Positions 25,882 through 34,814 of a stretch of DNA of 64,000 nucleotides are shown here, in pieces. Numbering within the stretch: position 1 is the stretch's first letter; each line of letters begins with the position of its first letter. Both the position numbers and the translations under genes were made by a program. The DNA comes from Clostridium beijerinckii HUN142. GTDB taxonomy: Bacteria; Bacillota; Clostridia; Clostridiales; Clostridiaceae. The stretch is taken from assembly GCF_000621745.1 (NCBI RefSeq), contig NZ_JHXK01000021.1, positions 85,760 through 149,759 of the forward strand, in the 5' to 3' direction. Under the pieces are notes generated by a model. That model did not search any database, had not been told where the DNA came from, and worked only from the letters and a program-made list of their open reading frames with translations.

Positions 25882-26382
25882 CTATATGCCTACTATTTTA
25901 CTTCGTCTTTCCATAAGGGTAGTATCATGCCATATTCCATCAGCATCACATCCAATTTTTTCTCTTACTCCAACAACTCTAAAACCACATTTTTTATGTA
26001 ATTTAATACTTGCTTCATTAATAGAGAATATTCCTGATTGCAATGTCCATATATTTTCTTTTTCAGTTTCCTCTATTACTCTATTCATTAGTTCATATCC
26101 AACATTATTCCTCCTACAAGATTCACTAATATAGATGCTGACTTCTGCAACACCTTTATACACACATCTACTACTTGTTGGGCTTAGAGCTATCCAACCA
26201 AGAATTCTATTATCACTATTAGTAGCAACAAACCTTCCTATATTTAAATGTCCCTTGTCCCAATCTTGATACTTAGGAAGTTCTGCTTGAAATGTAGCCC
26301 TTTTAGTTTTCATTCCTTCAATGTAAATATCAGCAACACTATTCCAATCTTCTTCTTTCATTGGACGAATACTAAATTCCAT
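25882..26382 (-). CDS. Phosphinothricin acetyltransferase-like GNAT
   Basis: 166 residues. FSIRPMKEEDWNSVADIYIE at the start, LGWIALSPTSSRCVYKGVAE and VSIYISESCRRNNVGYELMN (CoA-binding), and LHKKCGFRVVGVREKIGCDA then WHDTTLMERRS at the end are the signatures of the PAT/Bar-like branch. Such enzymes acetylate the amino group of phosphinothricin-like or methionine-sulfone analogues. The start has a GGAA site. Isolated. Confidence 0.88.
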   Translation of the reverse strand: MEFSIRPMKEEDWNSVADIYIEGMKTKRATFQAELPKYQDWDKGHLNIGRFVATNSDNRILGWIALSPTSSRCVYKGVAEVSIYISESCRRNNVGYELMNRVIEETEKENIWTLQSGIFSINEASIKLHKKCGFRVVGVREKIGCDADGIWHDTTLMERRSKIVGI

Positions 26383-26558
26383 CTTTGTTTCCTTCTTTCA
26401 ATTAACTTAATTATTAGAACATTACATACAAACTTCTATTCTGATTAAACAGTGAAATCTCTTTGAAATAACACTAATTCACCTCCAAATCATAATATCA
26501 CTTTTTCTAATTTATATAATAATAAATCTTCAAACAATTAATTTCTTAAGTATTAAAT

Positions 26559-27149
26559 CTATACATTTAAGAATTTTCTTAGAGCTATTATACTTCCTAT
26601 AAAACCTATAAAAACCCCTGCTATTCCAAATGGAAAAAGCATTACATTAGTTATAAAAGTAGGTCGTACAAGATTAAATTCTGGTGCAAACTCCATTGCT
26701 TTAGTATAAATAAAGCTATATATGAAAAATAGAGATAAATTTCCTATAAAAGCCCCTGCAATTCCTATGACTCCCCCTTCAATAATAAATGGCCATCTAA
26801 TAAACCAGTCAGTAGCCCCAATAAATTTCATTATACTTATTTCACTCCTTCTGGAGAACATAACCATTTTAATTGCATTTACAATTAAAAATACTGCTGC
26901 TATTGGTAATACAATAAAAATTGCAACTTCAAAACATCTTAAAATTATAATCATTTCTTTCATTGCTCCATTATCTGTAGAAATAGTTCCAAAACTTATG
27001 CCAATTGATAATAAGAATAATAGAAATAATCCATTAATAAAGAAAGCTGCAGCTATAGTAGTTACTGAAAAAATTGTTGTTGTAGAATTTCGTTTTAGAC
27101 TCTTTATCGCATCTAAAGAAAAGTATTTAAATTTATAAATATTCATCAT
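26559..27149 (-). CDS. FtsX-like permease lacking the extracellular domain
   Basis: 196 residues against about 295 for FtsX. The N-terminal cytoplasmic helix and first membrane segment (AIKSLKRNSTTTIFSVTTIA) are followed after only about 15 residues by segments 2 to 4, with the diagnostic MVMFSRRSEISIMKFIGATD and FIRWPFIIEGGVIGIAGAFI. The roughly 100-residue domain that in FtsX binds PcsB- or EnvC-like hydrolase partners is missing. No ftsE ATPase gene is adjacent. It may pair with an ATPase encoded elsewhere, or be a reduced paralogue without hydrolase control. Confidence 0.85.
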   Translation of the reverse strand: MMNIYKFKYFSLDAIKSLKRNSTTTIFSVTTIAAAFFINGLFLLFLLSIGISFGTISTDNGAMKEMIIILRCFEVAIFIVLPIAAVFLIVNAIKMVMFSRRSEISIMKFIGATDWFIRWPFIIEGGVIGIAGAFIGNLSLFFIYSFIYTKAMEFAPEFNLVRPTFITNVMLFPFGIAGVFIGFIGSIIALRKFLNV

Positions 27150-27243
27150 ACTGTTTCTCCTTTTATTTGCATATGTAATCTTGATGATTTGTTACATTAA
27201 TAAATATAAAATCTCAAATTATTTATTACGCACATTTCACATA

Positions 27244-27297
27244 GTAAGTATTTCATAATAATTCAACTTTGTAAGTATTTCATAATAATTCAACTTT
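27244..27297. repeat. Perfect 27 bp tandem duplication
   Basis: GTAAGTATTTCATAATAATT plus CAACTTT occurs twice, head to tail and with no mismatch, directly between the end of the DUF4097 gene and the promoter region of the FtsX-like gene. The exact identity shows a recent duplication. Confidence 0.9.
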
Positions 27298-27312
27298 CTT
27301 AAGCAAATCTCT

Positions 27313-28059
27313 TTAGCTATCTATTTTTACATTTGATACTTTTGAATTTATATTAAATGTAGCACTATTATCATCAATTTTAACATCATTTCCCACTTCA
27401 ATACCTCTATTAGTTGGCCCAGTTAGATTAATTGAGCTTTCCTTAGGTATTTTAATCTCCACATCTCCAACCTTATCATTAATATCATACTTATAAGCAG
27501 GATCTAGACTCTGTAAGTCCAATTTAACATTACCAACACTAGCTGTGAAATTTCCTTGTTTTAATTCTCCTTTATACGCTAAATTTCCTGTCTTCATATC
27601 AGATTTTAAATTATCAAAATTTCCTTGCAATTCAACATTTCCCACAGAGCTTTCTATATCTAACATACCAATGTTTTTAGGAATACTAATAGTAGCTTCT
27701 ATACTTCTTGAGTTTAAAAGAAAGCCATCATCTTTTTCAGGTTCTATATTAACAGTACCATCTGAAAATGTGCATTTAATATTATCTAGTGCTTCCTGCA
27801 ACTTTTCTTCATCTTCTCCTCCAACAGATTTTCTCATACTAATTTTTACTTCATTAGTGCCACTCTTTGTAATTTCTAAATTACTGCATTTATTGCTAAT
27901 CACCAATTTATTATCATTAAACTCATAGCTATAGTTGCTTTCCGCTTCCTTAGTATACGGTGATGTTTCCTCAAAAAAATTAGTGTTATGTTCTTTGTAA
28001 CATGATGTTAATGTAAACATTGTACTAATACATATTATTATCAAAATTATTTTCTTCAT
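27313..28059 (-). CDS. DUF4097-type lipoprotein
   Basis: 248 residues. Signal peptide with lipobox LTSC (Cys at about 20). The mature part is a repetitive beta-helix/beta-solenoid of the DUF4097 type, with short strands such as NKLVISNKCSNLEITKSG, ISIPKNIGMLDIESSVGNVE, LQGNFDNLKSDMKTGNLAYK and ASVGNVKLDLQ. DUF4097 proteins are often paired with anti-sigma-like or DUF1700 genes; here none is present. It is therefore an outer-face lipoprotein, with function unknown. Confidence 0.82.
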   Translation of the reverse strand: MKKIILIIICISTMFTLTSCYKEHNTNFFEETSPYTKEAESNYSYEFNDNKLVISNKCSNLEITKSGTNEVKISMRKSVGGEDEEKLQEALDNIKCTFSDGTVNIEPEKDDGFLLNSRSIEATISIPKNIGMLDIESSVGNVELQGNFDNLKSDMKTGNLAYKGELKQGNFTASVGNVKLDLQSLDPAYKYDINDKVGDVEIKIPKESSINLTGPTNRGIEVGNDVKIDDNSATFNINSKVSNVKIDS

Positions 28060-28304
28060 ATCTTATTACTCCTTATCTTGAATATAAAATCATTACATAA
28101 CTATTTATAGATGCCAAATAGAACAATTTCTAAAAATTTAAGTGTCACTTTTTCAAATTATAATCAATTGATTTTTTATTTATATTTTCATAAATAACAA
28201 TTCCATCTTATTTATTATCAATTCATTCTCGCTCTTAATTATAACATATATTGTAATTTTATCATTATTCTGTATAAACATTGTCTTAAAATCAAATAAA
28301 TAGA

Positions 28305-28339
28305 AAGGTAGATCAAGTATTTTCAACTTAATCTACCTT
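28305..28339. terminator. Orphan hairpin in the 28060-28611 gap
   Basis: AAGGTAGAT / ATCTACCTT stem with extra AAGT / ACTT pairs. No gene obviously ends here, so it may belong to a short transcript or to the promoter of the small Cys-rich gene. Confidence 0.45.
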
Positions 28340-28611
28340 CACGGATGTTTTTTAACTTTATTTTAAATTCTCGACTAGAATCATAATATACTACTATTAG
28401 CTGTTAATCTATTTATTATTTCACTCCCTACAAAATAAAAAATATACCTTTAATTAATAATCTTTTTTAAGTCAAAGACAATTTATGCATACAAATTTTA
28501 ATTATTAAAATTTCAATAATCATCTTCACTTTTCTATATATCTCCTAGAAATTAGTTTATAATTATTAATGAATTAGAATTTTTTATTTAGATCTTAAGG
28601 GGGAATTCAAA

Positions 28612-28755
28612 ATGGCTGGTTGTAACGAAAAGAATTGTACATGCTCTAATATCGCTTGCGAAAGACATGGTAAGTGCTGCGAATGTGTTAACTTTCATCG
28701 AGGTAATGGAAATATTGTAGCTTGCTTAAGAGATTTTAATGTTGAAAGCAAATAA
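28612..28755 (+). CDS. Small Cys-rich protein (DUF6485-like)
   Basis: 47 residues with eight Cys: MAGCNEKNCTCSNIACERHG then KCCECVNFHRGNGNIVACLR. Cysteines in CxxxxCxC, C...C, CxxC and a late C suggest a zinc- or metal-binding knuckle. Small clostridial and bacteroidal proteins with RHGKCCECV..H and AC are common and grouped under DUF6485, so I see this as a member by memory of that pattern only. It follows AAGGGGG at 28599-28605. It stands alone and is followed by a strong terminator, which supports that it is expressed. Confidence 0.75.
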   Translation: MAGCNEKNCTCSNIACERHGKCCECVNFHRGNGNIVACLRDFNVESK

Positions 28756-28782
28756 TAGAAATTCCTTACCCAAAACCATCTC

Positions 28783-28822
28783 AATCTAAAGCCCTATTAG
28801 GCTTTAGATTGTCATATTAATT
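28783..28822 (+). terminator. Terminator of the small Cys-rich gene
   Basis: Perfect 11 bp stem AATCTAAAGCC / GGCTTTAGATT with a 6-base loop, 27 bp after the stop. The T-rich tail is TTAATTTTT. Confidence 0.85.
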
Positions 28823-28865
28823 TTTCTTTAACTTTTATTTACATCAATTAACGTAAAGTTTTCTT

Positions 28866-29141
28866 CTACTCTAACTCCCAACCATTTTTAGCACACTCTT
28901 CAAGTCCTTTTAGTATTTCTATCGCTCTATGAACTAAATTCAATTTGGCAAACTGCTCAGCCATTGGTATATCTTCTAGATTATTTTCTTTTTGATACCG
29001 CTCCTTTTCAAACATTATGTTACGTCCATAGGTCTTTGTATGGACACTGTTTATAACTTGCCATATTTGGCCTTCATCTTTATTAATATTTTTGCAAAAT
29101 TGCTGTACTTTTTCTTCTAATAACTCTCCACTACACATCAT
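28866..29141 (-). CDS. Hypothetical cytoplasmic protein
   Basis: 91 residues, helical and charged, with MCSGELLEEKVQQFCKNINK and HRAIEILKGLEECAKNGWEL. No membrane segment or motif. A GGAGA site precedes the start. I do not recognise the family. Convergent with the Cys-rich gene. Confidence 0.6.
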   Translation of the reverse strand: MMCSGELLEEKVQQFCKNINKDEGQIWQVINSVHTKTYGRNIMFEKERYQKENNLEDIPMAEQFAKLNLVHRAIEILKGLEECAKNGWELE

Positions 29142-29525
29142 AATTTTATTATCTCCTTGATTTAACTTAGTCTATTAATCTTAATCCTTTCCAAAATATC
29201 CATTTTTAAAACAACTCATGTTAAATCATCTTTAATTCCCTATAATCTGAAATTTTTGCAGAATCTAATTAGAATATCTATCTCGTTCTTTCACATAATA
29301 ATAGTGCAATCTGATAACTGCCACTAACTACACCCCAAACCATTTCCTCAAAATGGTGGTTGTCACTTGTTTCATAAGAATAGGAGCATAACTATGTGTT
29401 ATTCACTCCTATTCCTTATTATTTTTTCAATAGAAAACATAATAACTCACCTCTAAATGATTTTATATTTTAATACATTATTTTATTATTCATATCATAT
29501 GGCATTTAAATATAAATACTTTTAT

Positions 29526-32288
29526 CTATAAATATATATCAGAAAATTCTATGTTAGTAGTCTGGACAAGTCGATTGTCATTCATTAAATCAATCATTGG
29601 CTTTTCGTTTTGTTCTTCTATTACTTTCTCATCAGCAAGCAGTATTTTAAAAGTTGCACCTTTACCCAAGTTACTTTTTACTGTTACACTTCCACCCAAT
29701 GCTTCAACAAATCTCTTTACGAGCGACAAACCTATACCTGTTCCTTCCGCCTGCCTTGATAATGAACTCTCTACCTGTCCAAATCTTTCAAATATTACAT
29801 CTACCTTACTCTTCGGTATGCCTATCCCATTATCTTTTACTTCAACACACACATTAGTTTTCACTGAATGTAAATTTACAACAATAGATTTGCCTGCTGG
29901 TGTAAACTTTATTGCATTAGAAAGAAGATTCAAAATGATTCGTTCATATTTTTCATCATCAATCCCTATTATTTTTTTTGTAAGTTTTGATACGAATGTT
30001 AACCTTACTCCCTTTTTTGATGCAAATTCATATACAGATTCAGTTATGGCTTTTGTTAAAAAAACTATATCTATATTCTTTTTATTTATCGTGATACGAC
30101 CTGCATTAGCACGTGTAATATCAAGAATGTTATTAACCAGTCTTAATTGTCTATTAGTATTCTGCTTAATAGTTCCCATGTATGTTTTTATCTTTTCAGT
30201 CATTTGGTTTGAATAAATCAAATTTAGAGTTTGTATAGCTGTATTAATTACATTAAGTGGTGTTCTGAATTCATGAGAAATAAATGATAAGAACTCATCT
30301 TTCATTTCCATTGCCTGCTCAAGTCCTTCATTCTTTTCACGCTCTATAGATAACAGTTTTTCTTGTACTTCTTTTAAATCTTGTTGACTTTTCATCATTT
30401 CAGTCACATCAAGAAAGCTCACCACTCCATACAAAAAATCGCCACTACTATCATAGACTGGTGTTCCACTGATAATATTGTAATATTCCATACCATCTTT
30501 TTTAAAATTCACAATATTATTTTTTACTATTTCTCCACATTTTACGCGATATATCGGAGTTTCCTCAATTAGCATTTTATTTCCTTCCAAATCGTAAAGT
30601 TCTGTAGCTCTATACCCGTCTCCTAATTCTTTAAAGTCTTCGTAAAGACGTTCTCTAGCCACTTTATTTTTAATTACATACTTGCCATCCTTGTCAAATA
30701 CGTAAATTGATTCCTGCATATTGTCTAATATAACTTCAAACAGTTCTTTCTGTTCTTTGATATGCCTCTCATAATCAACTTGTTCTGTCACATCACGATT
30801 AATAATAATCCCTAATCTAACTTCGCCACTGTCATCAAAAACAGGTGTTGCGTTAAAATCAAAATGGAAGGCATCGTCTCCGTGCTTTACAACTATCCTC
30901 TGATTTTTAACTTTTTCACCTCTTACAACCTTCACAGAAGGAAAGTCTTCAAGTGAAATGCGTTCGCCTTTTTCATCGTAATATATTTCACCAGCTTCAA
31001 ATGACTCACCAGCCTTATCAACCGTCTTATCAAGCGAAGTAAACTTTTTAGTATACTCAACTACTTTTTTATTTGTTCTTGTATATTTACCATATTTATC
31101 TACAACCGTTAACCCATCTGCCATATTATCTATTATTATTTCTAATTCTTCTTTTTGCTGTTCTATAATTTGATTTTGAATTTGTAATTCCTTTTCCATT
31201 TTCCTATTCTCTGTAATATTGCGATTAGTTTCAAGTATGATTTGCTTTCCATTTTCGTCTACTATTAGCTGCAATCTAGTTTCCACTATAAGTTTTGTTC
31301 CATCTTTTTTAGTTTGCTCTATTTCTGAGTTCCAAATTCCTTCACTTAAAAGTATTGATTTTATAATACTAAACTTAATCGGGAATCTGGTTTTTAGCAG
31401 ATTATGGCTAACACATCCAATAGCTTCTTCAGTGCTATAACCATACTTTTCCTCTGCACTTTTATTCCAATATATAATAGACCCATTAATCTCCCAAGCT
31501 AAAATAGCATCATGGGAAAGATTTAATAGGTTGGCCTGCATCATCAGCTGTTCATTTTGTTTTTCAATAATCTTTGCTTGTTCTTCTATTCTTTTTCTAT
31601 TTAAAGCTTTTTCTGTTATATTTGTTGTAATTTCAATGCAATATTTTAGAATTCCATCCTCAAAAACCGGAGCTAGACTGGCCTCCCAATATGTCACTCC
31701 TCTTTCAAATTCAAACATATATTCATCACTGTAAAACGGTTTCTGTGTTGAGAGTACACCTCTCCATATATCTTCTGATGAACTTCCAGCCCATCCTGAT
31801 ATTATTTCATGTAACATTTTGCCTATTGAATTTTCTGCCTTGTTAAATGGCTTATCAAGAAAATTTAGATAAGTTTGATTTGCTTTCAATAGAGTTATAT
31901 CTGGAGTACTAAAAACAGCAATTCCAAACTTGTTATGAGAGCATAACGCTTCTATAGATGGGAATTTGACATCCAGACGAGAATTTGGTTTTTCTAAGAA
32001 AATATACACCTTCCCAAGTGCATCCTCTACCATATCTATATTTATAAACCTGGCATCTAAGGATTTAGTAAAAAGAAAGTAATCTTTCTCCCTATCAGTA
32101 TCTTCTAAATCGGCATTAGGTCCGATTCTCAAAATACTGAATACTTCTTTAATGTTTTTGTTTAATAGTTCTTCCTCTGAATACTCAGTCATTTCGACAA
32201 ATAATTGACTGATTTCAGTAGCGATTCCATTGTTTACCACTATATATAATTGTCCACCAATGAAATCGAAGGAGTTATAAAGTTTCAT
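29526..32288 (-). CDS. Multi-PAS sensor histidine kinase, soluble
   Basis: 920 residues from ATG 32288 (GGAGG 8 bp upstream; the frame to 32303 is not supported). There is no membrane segment, so it senses intracellular signals. Four to five PAS domains follow one another, with the PAS/PAC texts SHDAILAWEINGSIIYWNKS, IIDNMADGLTVVDKYGKYTR and ILDNMQESIYVFDKDGKYVI. The kinase core has SFISHEFRTPLNVINTAIQT (phospho-His), LLSNAIKFTPAGKS (N box), KDNGIGIPKSKVDVIFERFG and GTGIGLSLVKRFVEALGG. It lacks a receiver domain and no response regulator is adjacent, so the partner lies elsewhere, as with Spo0A-feeding orphan kinases. Confidence 0.9.
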   Translation of the reverse strand: MKLYNSFDFIGGQLYIVVNNGIATEISQLFVEMTEYSEEELLNKNIKEVFSILRIGPNADLEDTDREKDYFLFTKSLDARFINIDMVEDALGKVYIFLEKPNSRLDVKFPSIEALCSHNKFGIAVFSTPDITLLKANQTYLNFLDKPFNKAENSIGKMLHEIISGWAGSSSEDIWRGVLSTQKPFYSDEYMFEFERGVTYWEASLAPVFEDGILKYCIEITTNITEKALNRKRIEEQAKIIEKQNEQLMMQANLLNLSHDAILAWEINGSIIYWNKSAEEKYGYSTEEAIGCVSHNLLKTRFPIKFSIIKSILLSEGIWNSEIEQTKKDGTKLIVETRLQLIVDENGKQIILETNRNITENRKMEKELQIQNQIIEQQKEELEIIIDNMADGLTVVDKYGKYTRTNKKVVEYTKKFTSLDKTVDKAGESFEAGEIYYDEKGERISLEDFPSVKVVRGEKVKNQRIVVKHGDDAFHFDFNATPVFDDSGEVRLGIIINRDVTEQVDYERHIKEQKELFEVILDNMQESIYVFDKDGKYVIKNKVARERLYEDFKELGDGYRATELYDLEGNKMLIEETPIYRVKCGEIVKNNIVNFKKDGMEYYNIISGTPVYDSSGDFLYGVVSFLDVTEMMKSQQDLKEVQEKLLSIEREKNEGLEQAMEMKDEFLSFISHEFRTPLNVINTAIQTLNLIYSNQMTEKIKTYMGTIKQNTNRQLRLVNNILDITRANAGRITINKKNIDIVFLTKAITESVYEFASKKGVRLTFVSKLTKKIIGIDDEKYERIILNLLSNAIKFTPAGKSIVVNLHSVKTNVCVEVKDNGIGIPKSKVDVIFERFGQVESSLSRQAEGTGIGLSLVKRFVEALGGSVTVKSNLGKGATFKILLADEKVIEEQNEKPMIDLMNDNRLVQTTNIEFSDIYL

Positions 32289-32589
32289 AATAAAGCCCTC
32301 CAATTTTCAGCTTTTTTTTCATTTGTGCTGTTGCACATATTTATTATCTTACCATGATATTCCATGCAATACTACTATTCTACTGCGTTAATAAGCAATT
32401 TATCGAGCAATTCTGCACATTTACAAAAAATAAATGTATTTCTTTTATTTATTCTCAATTATTCTTTACATATTATGTAATATCTTTAAATTACATGTAA
32501 GTTACTTAACTTTAATTAACATATTTTATTAAAAAATCCATTCTTATCTTTGACATTAAATTGATAAATGTTTAGTATTTTCAACAAAT

Positions 32590-32634
32590 AAAAAATACCG
32601 CAAATCCAAATTTATGAATTATACGGTATTAAAT
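32590..32634 (-). terminator. Terminator of the alpha/beta hydrolase gene
   Basis: AATACCG / CGGTATT stem with TTTTTT on the minus strand, 51 bp after the hydrolase stop. The surrounding 32289-32684 is otherwise featureless and carries the kinase promoter. Confidence 0.75.
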
Positions 32635-32684
32635 AACTATTCATCTGAAATATTTATTTAATGGTGTTTTCTTATTACAAAACT

Positions 32685-33497
32685 TTATTCTTCTATGAAT
32701 TTCATTAGCTCCTTATTGAATTCTTCACGTTGATCATAAAATGCCGCGTGTCCACTATGCTTGAATGGGATAAGCCTTGAATTTTTAATCATTTTTTCTT
32801 GTATCTGCCCTAGTTCGAATGGAACAATTTTGTCATGAATTCCATGAATGATTAGAGTCGGAACATCTATATCCTCTAAATCAGAAAAGAACACTTCATT
32901 TATCCAAGCTCTTGCAATTGCTGCTGTTGACCATCCTGCTGCCTGTAAACCCAATTGAAAAAACCACTGTGAAAAAGCTTCTGTTATATGCTGATAAAAG
33001 AACATATCACCAAATCCTTGAAGCATTTTAGGTCTATCAGTATATGTCCCTTCAATAAGCTGTAACACTGTTTCCTTATCTAAGCCATATGGAAAATCAG
33101 GACGTTTAATAAGACTTGGAGCTACTGCCCCAAAAAGAGCAAGTTTTGATACTCCATAACCTTTATGACGGGCCATATATCTAACAGCAATTCCACCTCC
33201 ATTTGAATGTCCTGCTAATGTTATATCTTTTAACTTTAATGTATCAATTACACATTTGACATCATCTGACAAGGTATCAAAATTGTAGCCCTTATATGGT
33301 TTATCTGACTCTCCAAATCCTCTTGTATCTATACCAATGCACCTATATCCCATCTTCGGCAAAACATCAAATTGATACTCAAACAGTTTATGACTTCCTG
33401 GCCAGCCGTGTATAAATAAAATTGTTTTATCAGCACCCTCATTAAGGTCTTCAACATAAATCTTTACATCTGGTTCTACTTTAACATAGTAGCCCAT
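32685..33497 (-). CDS. Alpha/beta hydrolase
   Basis: 270 residues from ATG 33497 (TGGAGG 7 bp upstream). The oxyanion HGWPGS, the nucleophile elbow LAGHSNGGGIAVRYMA (Ser about 97), the acid HGIHDKIVPFELG and the catalytic His FKHSGHAAFYDQREE are all present. It begins MGYYVKVEPDVKIYVEDLNE, which is typical of non-heme haloperoxidase or esterase-like members of the family. Cytoplasmic. Substrate unknown. The hypothetical gene at 33570 is upstream on the same strand. Confidence 0.9.
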   Translation of the reverse strand: MGYYVKVEPDVKIYVEDLNEGADKTILFIHGWPGSHKLFEYQFDVLPKMGYRCIGIDTRGFGESDKPYKGYNFDTLSDDVKCVIDTLKLKDITLAGHSNGGGIAVRYMARHKGYGVSKLALFGAVAPSLIKRPDFPYGLDKETVLQLIEGTYTDRPKMLQGFGDMFFYQHITEAFSQWFFQLGLQAAGWSTAAIARAWINEVFFSDLEDIDVPTLIIHGIHDKIVPFELGQIQEKMIKNSRLIPFKHSGHAAFYDQREEFNKELMKFIEE

Positions 33498-33569
33498 TAC
33501 AATAACCTCCAAAAACTATCTATAATCTATATCATATAAATTAAAGCATAGATTGGTGAATCATCAATT

Positions 33570-33947
33570 CTATATTTTGATACCGTTCCAATAATCAATA
33601 CCATTTAGCCCTCCATATTGATTACGTCCACATCCCCATGTACCATTAAATCCTATTTTTCCATTTCTCTTATAAAATTCAAATTTAAACGATCCAAATA
33701 CACAAGCGCTTTCAGGATATGCATGAGGATAAGATACTGTTGACCATATACCTGTTAAAGTCAATATACTTGCATTATAATAACCATAGATGTATGGATA
33801 CTTTCCCACTACCCCATTTGGTGCTAATTCTGTTAGACTTATAACACCATCTATTGCTCCGTTATTTATAGATGTTTTAATTGAATATTGTCCTAATATT
33901 TCTGCAAATTCTATTTTATCAGCCGAAGCCTCATAATAAGATTGCAT
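33570..33947 (-). CDS. Hypothetical beta-rich protein
   Basis: 125 residues with no signal peptide, rich in Gly, Tyr and aromatic residues: GKYPYIYGYYNASILTLTGI, GSFKFEFYKRNGKIGFNGTW and GRNQYGGLNGIDYWNGIKI. Alternating strands and a repeated G-x-W pattern suggest a beta barrel. I cannot name a family. ATG follows AAAGGAAG. Could be co-transcribed with the hydrolase (72 bp gap). Confidence 0.6.
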   Translation of the reverse strand: MQSYYEASADKIEFAEILGQYSIKTSINNGAIDGVISLTELAPNGVVGKYPYIYGYYNASILTLTGIWSTVSYPHAYPESACVFGSFKFEFYKRNGKIGFNGTWGCGRNQYGGLNGIDYWNGIKI

Positions 33948-34069
33948 TATACTCTTCCTTTAGCATTATTTATTCTAATTAATAGTATATGAATTTATAT
34001 TGATATAAGTTTATATAAAAATATATTACTATGATATTTTTATTAAGATAAGATTTACTGAGGATTAAG

Positions 34070-34159
34070 ATGAATATACTCAAAAAGTTACTGTCATTTG
34101 TTATCACTTTTGTATTGTTATTGGCTGCCATCCAATGCATACTGTTAACTTTTACTTAA
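34070..34159 (+). pseudogene. Relic of the small secreted family (signal peptide only)
   Basis: A 29-residue frame: MNILKKLLSFVITFVLLLAA then IQCILLTFT. It is a signal peptide-like start joined straight to the last codons; the final 14 bases TAACTTTTACTTAA are identical to the 3' end of the intact gene at 34251-34571. This looks like an internally deleted copy. It might yield a hydrophobic peptide. Confidence 0.5.
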
Positions 34160-34250
34160 TTCATTTACTTTGAATAATTTTGCTTAGTACTCACATAATA
34201 ATTAATGCATTATTTAAATAAGCTAAAGTTATGAAAGGTTGATAATTACA

Positions 34251-34571
34251 ATGAAACGATATATTATATTAATTTTTATATTTCTATTAATATCATTTAC
34301 TGCCATATCGCAACTTGCTTATGGTCAAGTCGGCAAAACTCTTACTCAAGGTATCTATAGTGCACGAGATGCAAATTTAAAAATAGGTTCTTCTATAACT
34401 GCAAAAATCAACTCGTTAAATGGTAAAGTTATTATAATGGTTATTGATAGTGACCAGCAGGTGCAAGAATTAGTACGGCTTGGTCCCCAATCACCTGAAC
34501 ACTCTATAAAGCCTCTTGACTATGGGTCATCTATAATAGTTTTTGGCACTAGCTCAGTAACTTTTACTTAA
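34251..34571 (+). CDS. Small secreted beta-rich protein family, member 1
   Basis: 106 residues from ATG 34251 (GAAAGG upstream; the TTG at 34239 is part of the ribosome site). A signal peptide (IILIFIFLLISFTAISQLAY) is followed by about 80 residues shared with the genes at 48347, 53777 and 54139: LTQGIYSARDANLKIGSSIT, IDSDQQVQELVRLGPQSPEH and SIKPLDYGSSIIVFGTSSVT. It ends at a strong terminator. Just 244 bp downstream lies an MglB-like binding protein gene on the same strand. I do not recognise the family in any named system. Confidence 0.75.
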   Translation: MKRYIILIFIFLLISFTAISQLAYGQVGKTLTQGIYSARDANLKIGSSITAKINSLNGKVIIMVIDSDQQVQELVRLGPQSPEHSIKPLDYGSSIIVFGTSSVTFT

Positions 34572-34575
34572 AAAC

Positions 34576-34638
34576 CGTTGTCTACAATTATTTTTCTTTA
34601 TTTTGCAGATAGCAGATAATTGTAGACAACGATTTTTC
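34576..34638 (+). terminator. Terminator of secreted family member 1
   Basis: 16 bp stem CGTTGTCTACAATTAT / ATAATTGTAGACAACG followed by ATTTTT, 4 bp after the stop. It separates the gene from the binding protein gene at 34815, so the two are not one simple operon. Confidence 0.9.
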
Positions 34639-34814
34639 GCATTCCCCCTTTATTTAAAGTTAACCTTTTGTCTATTGTCAAATAAATTTAATTTATCAAA
34701 AATATAGATACAAAGTCAATGCATAGTACCTCTCATTCAAACGAATAAATTTTATAATCAAAGCTGATCTATTATTATAATTTTCTAATTAAATCGGATA
34801 CATGGAGGATTACA

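Noticed and set aside
29551..30216. Long plus-strand frame of 221 codons
   Set aside because: Shadow of the histidine kinase on the other strand, with no protein-like motif.
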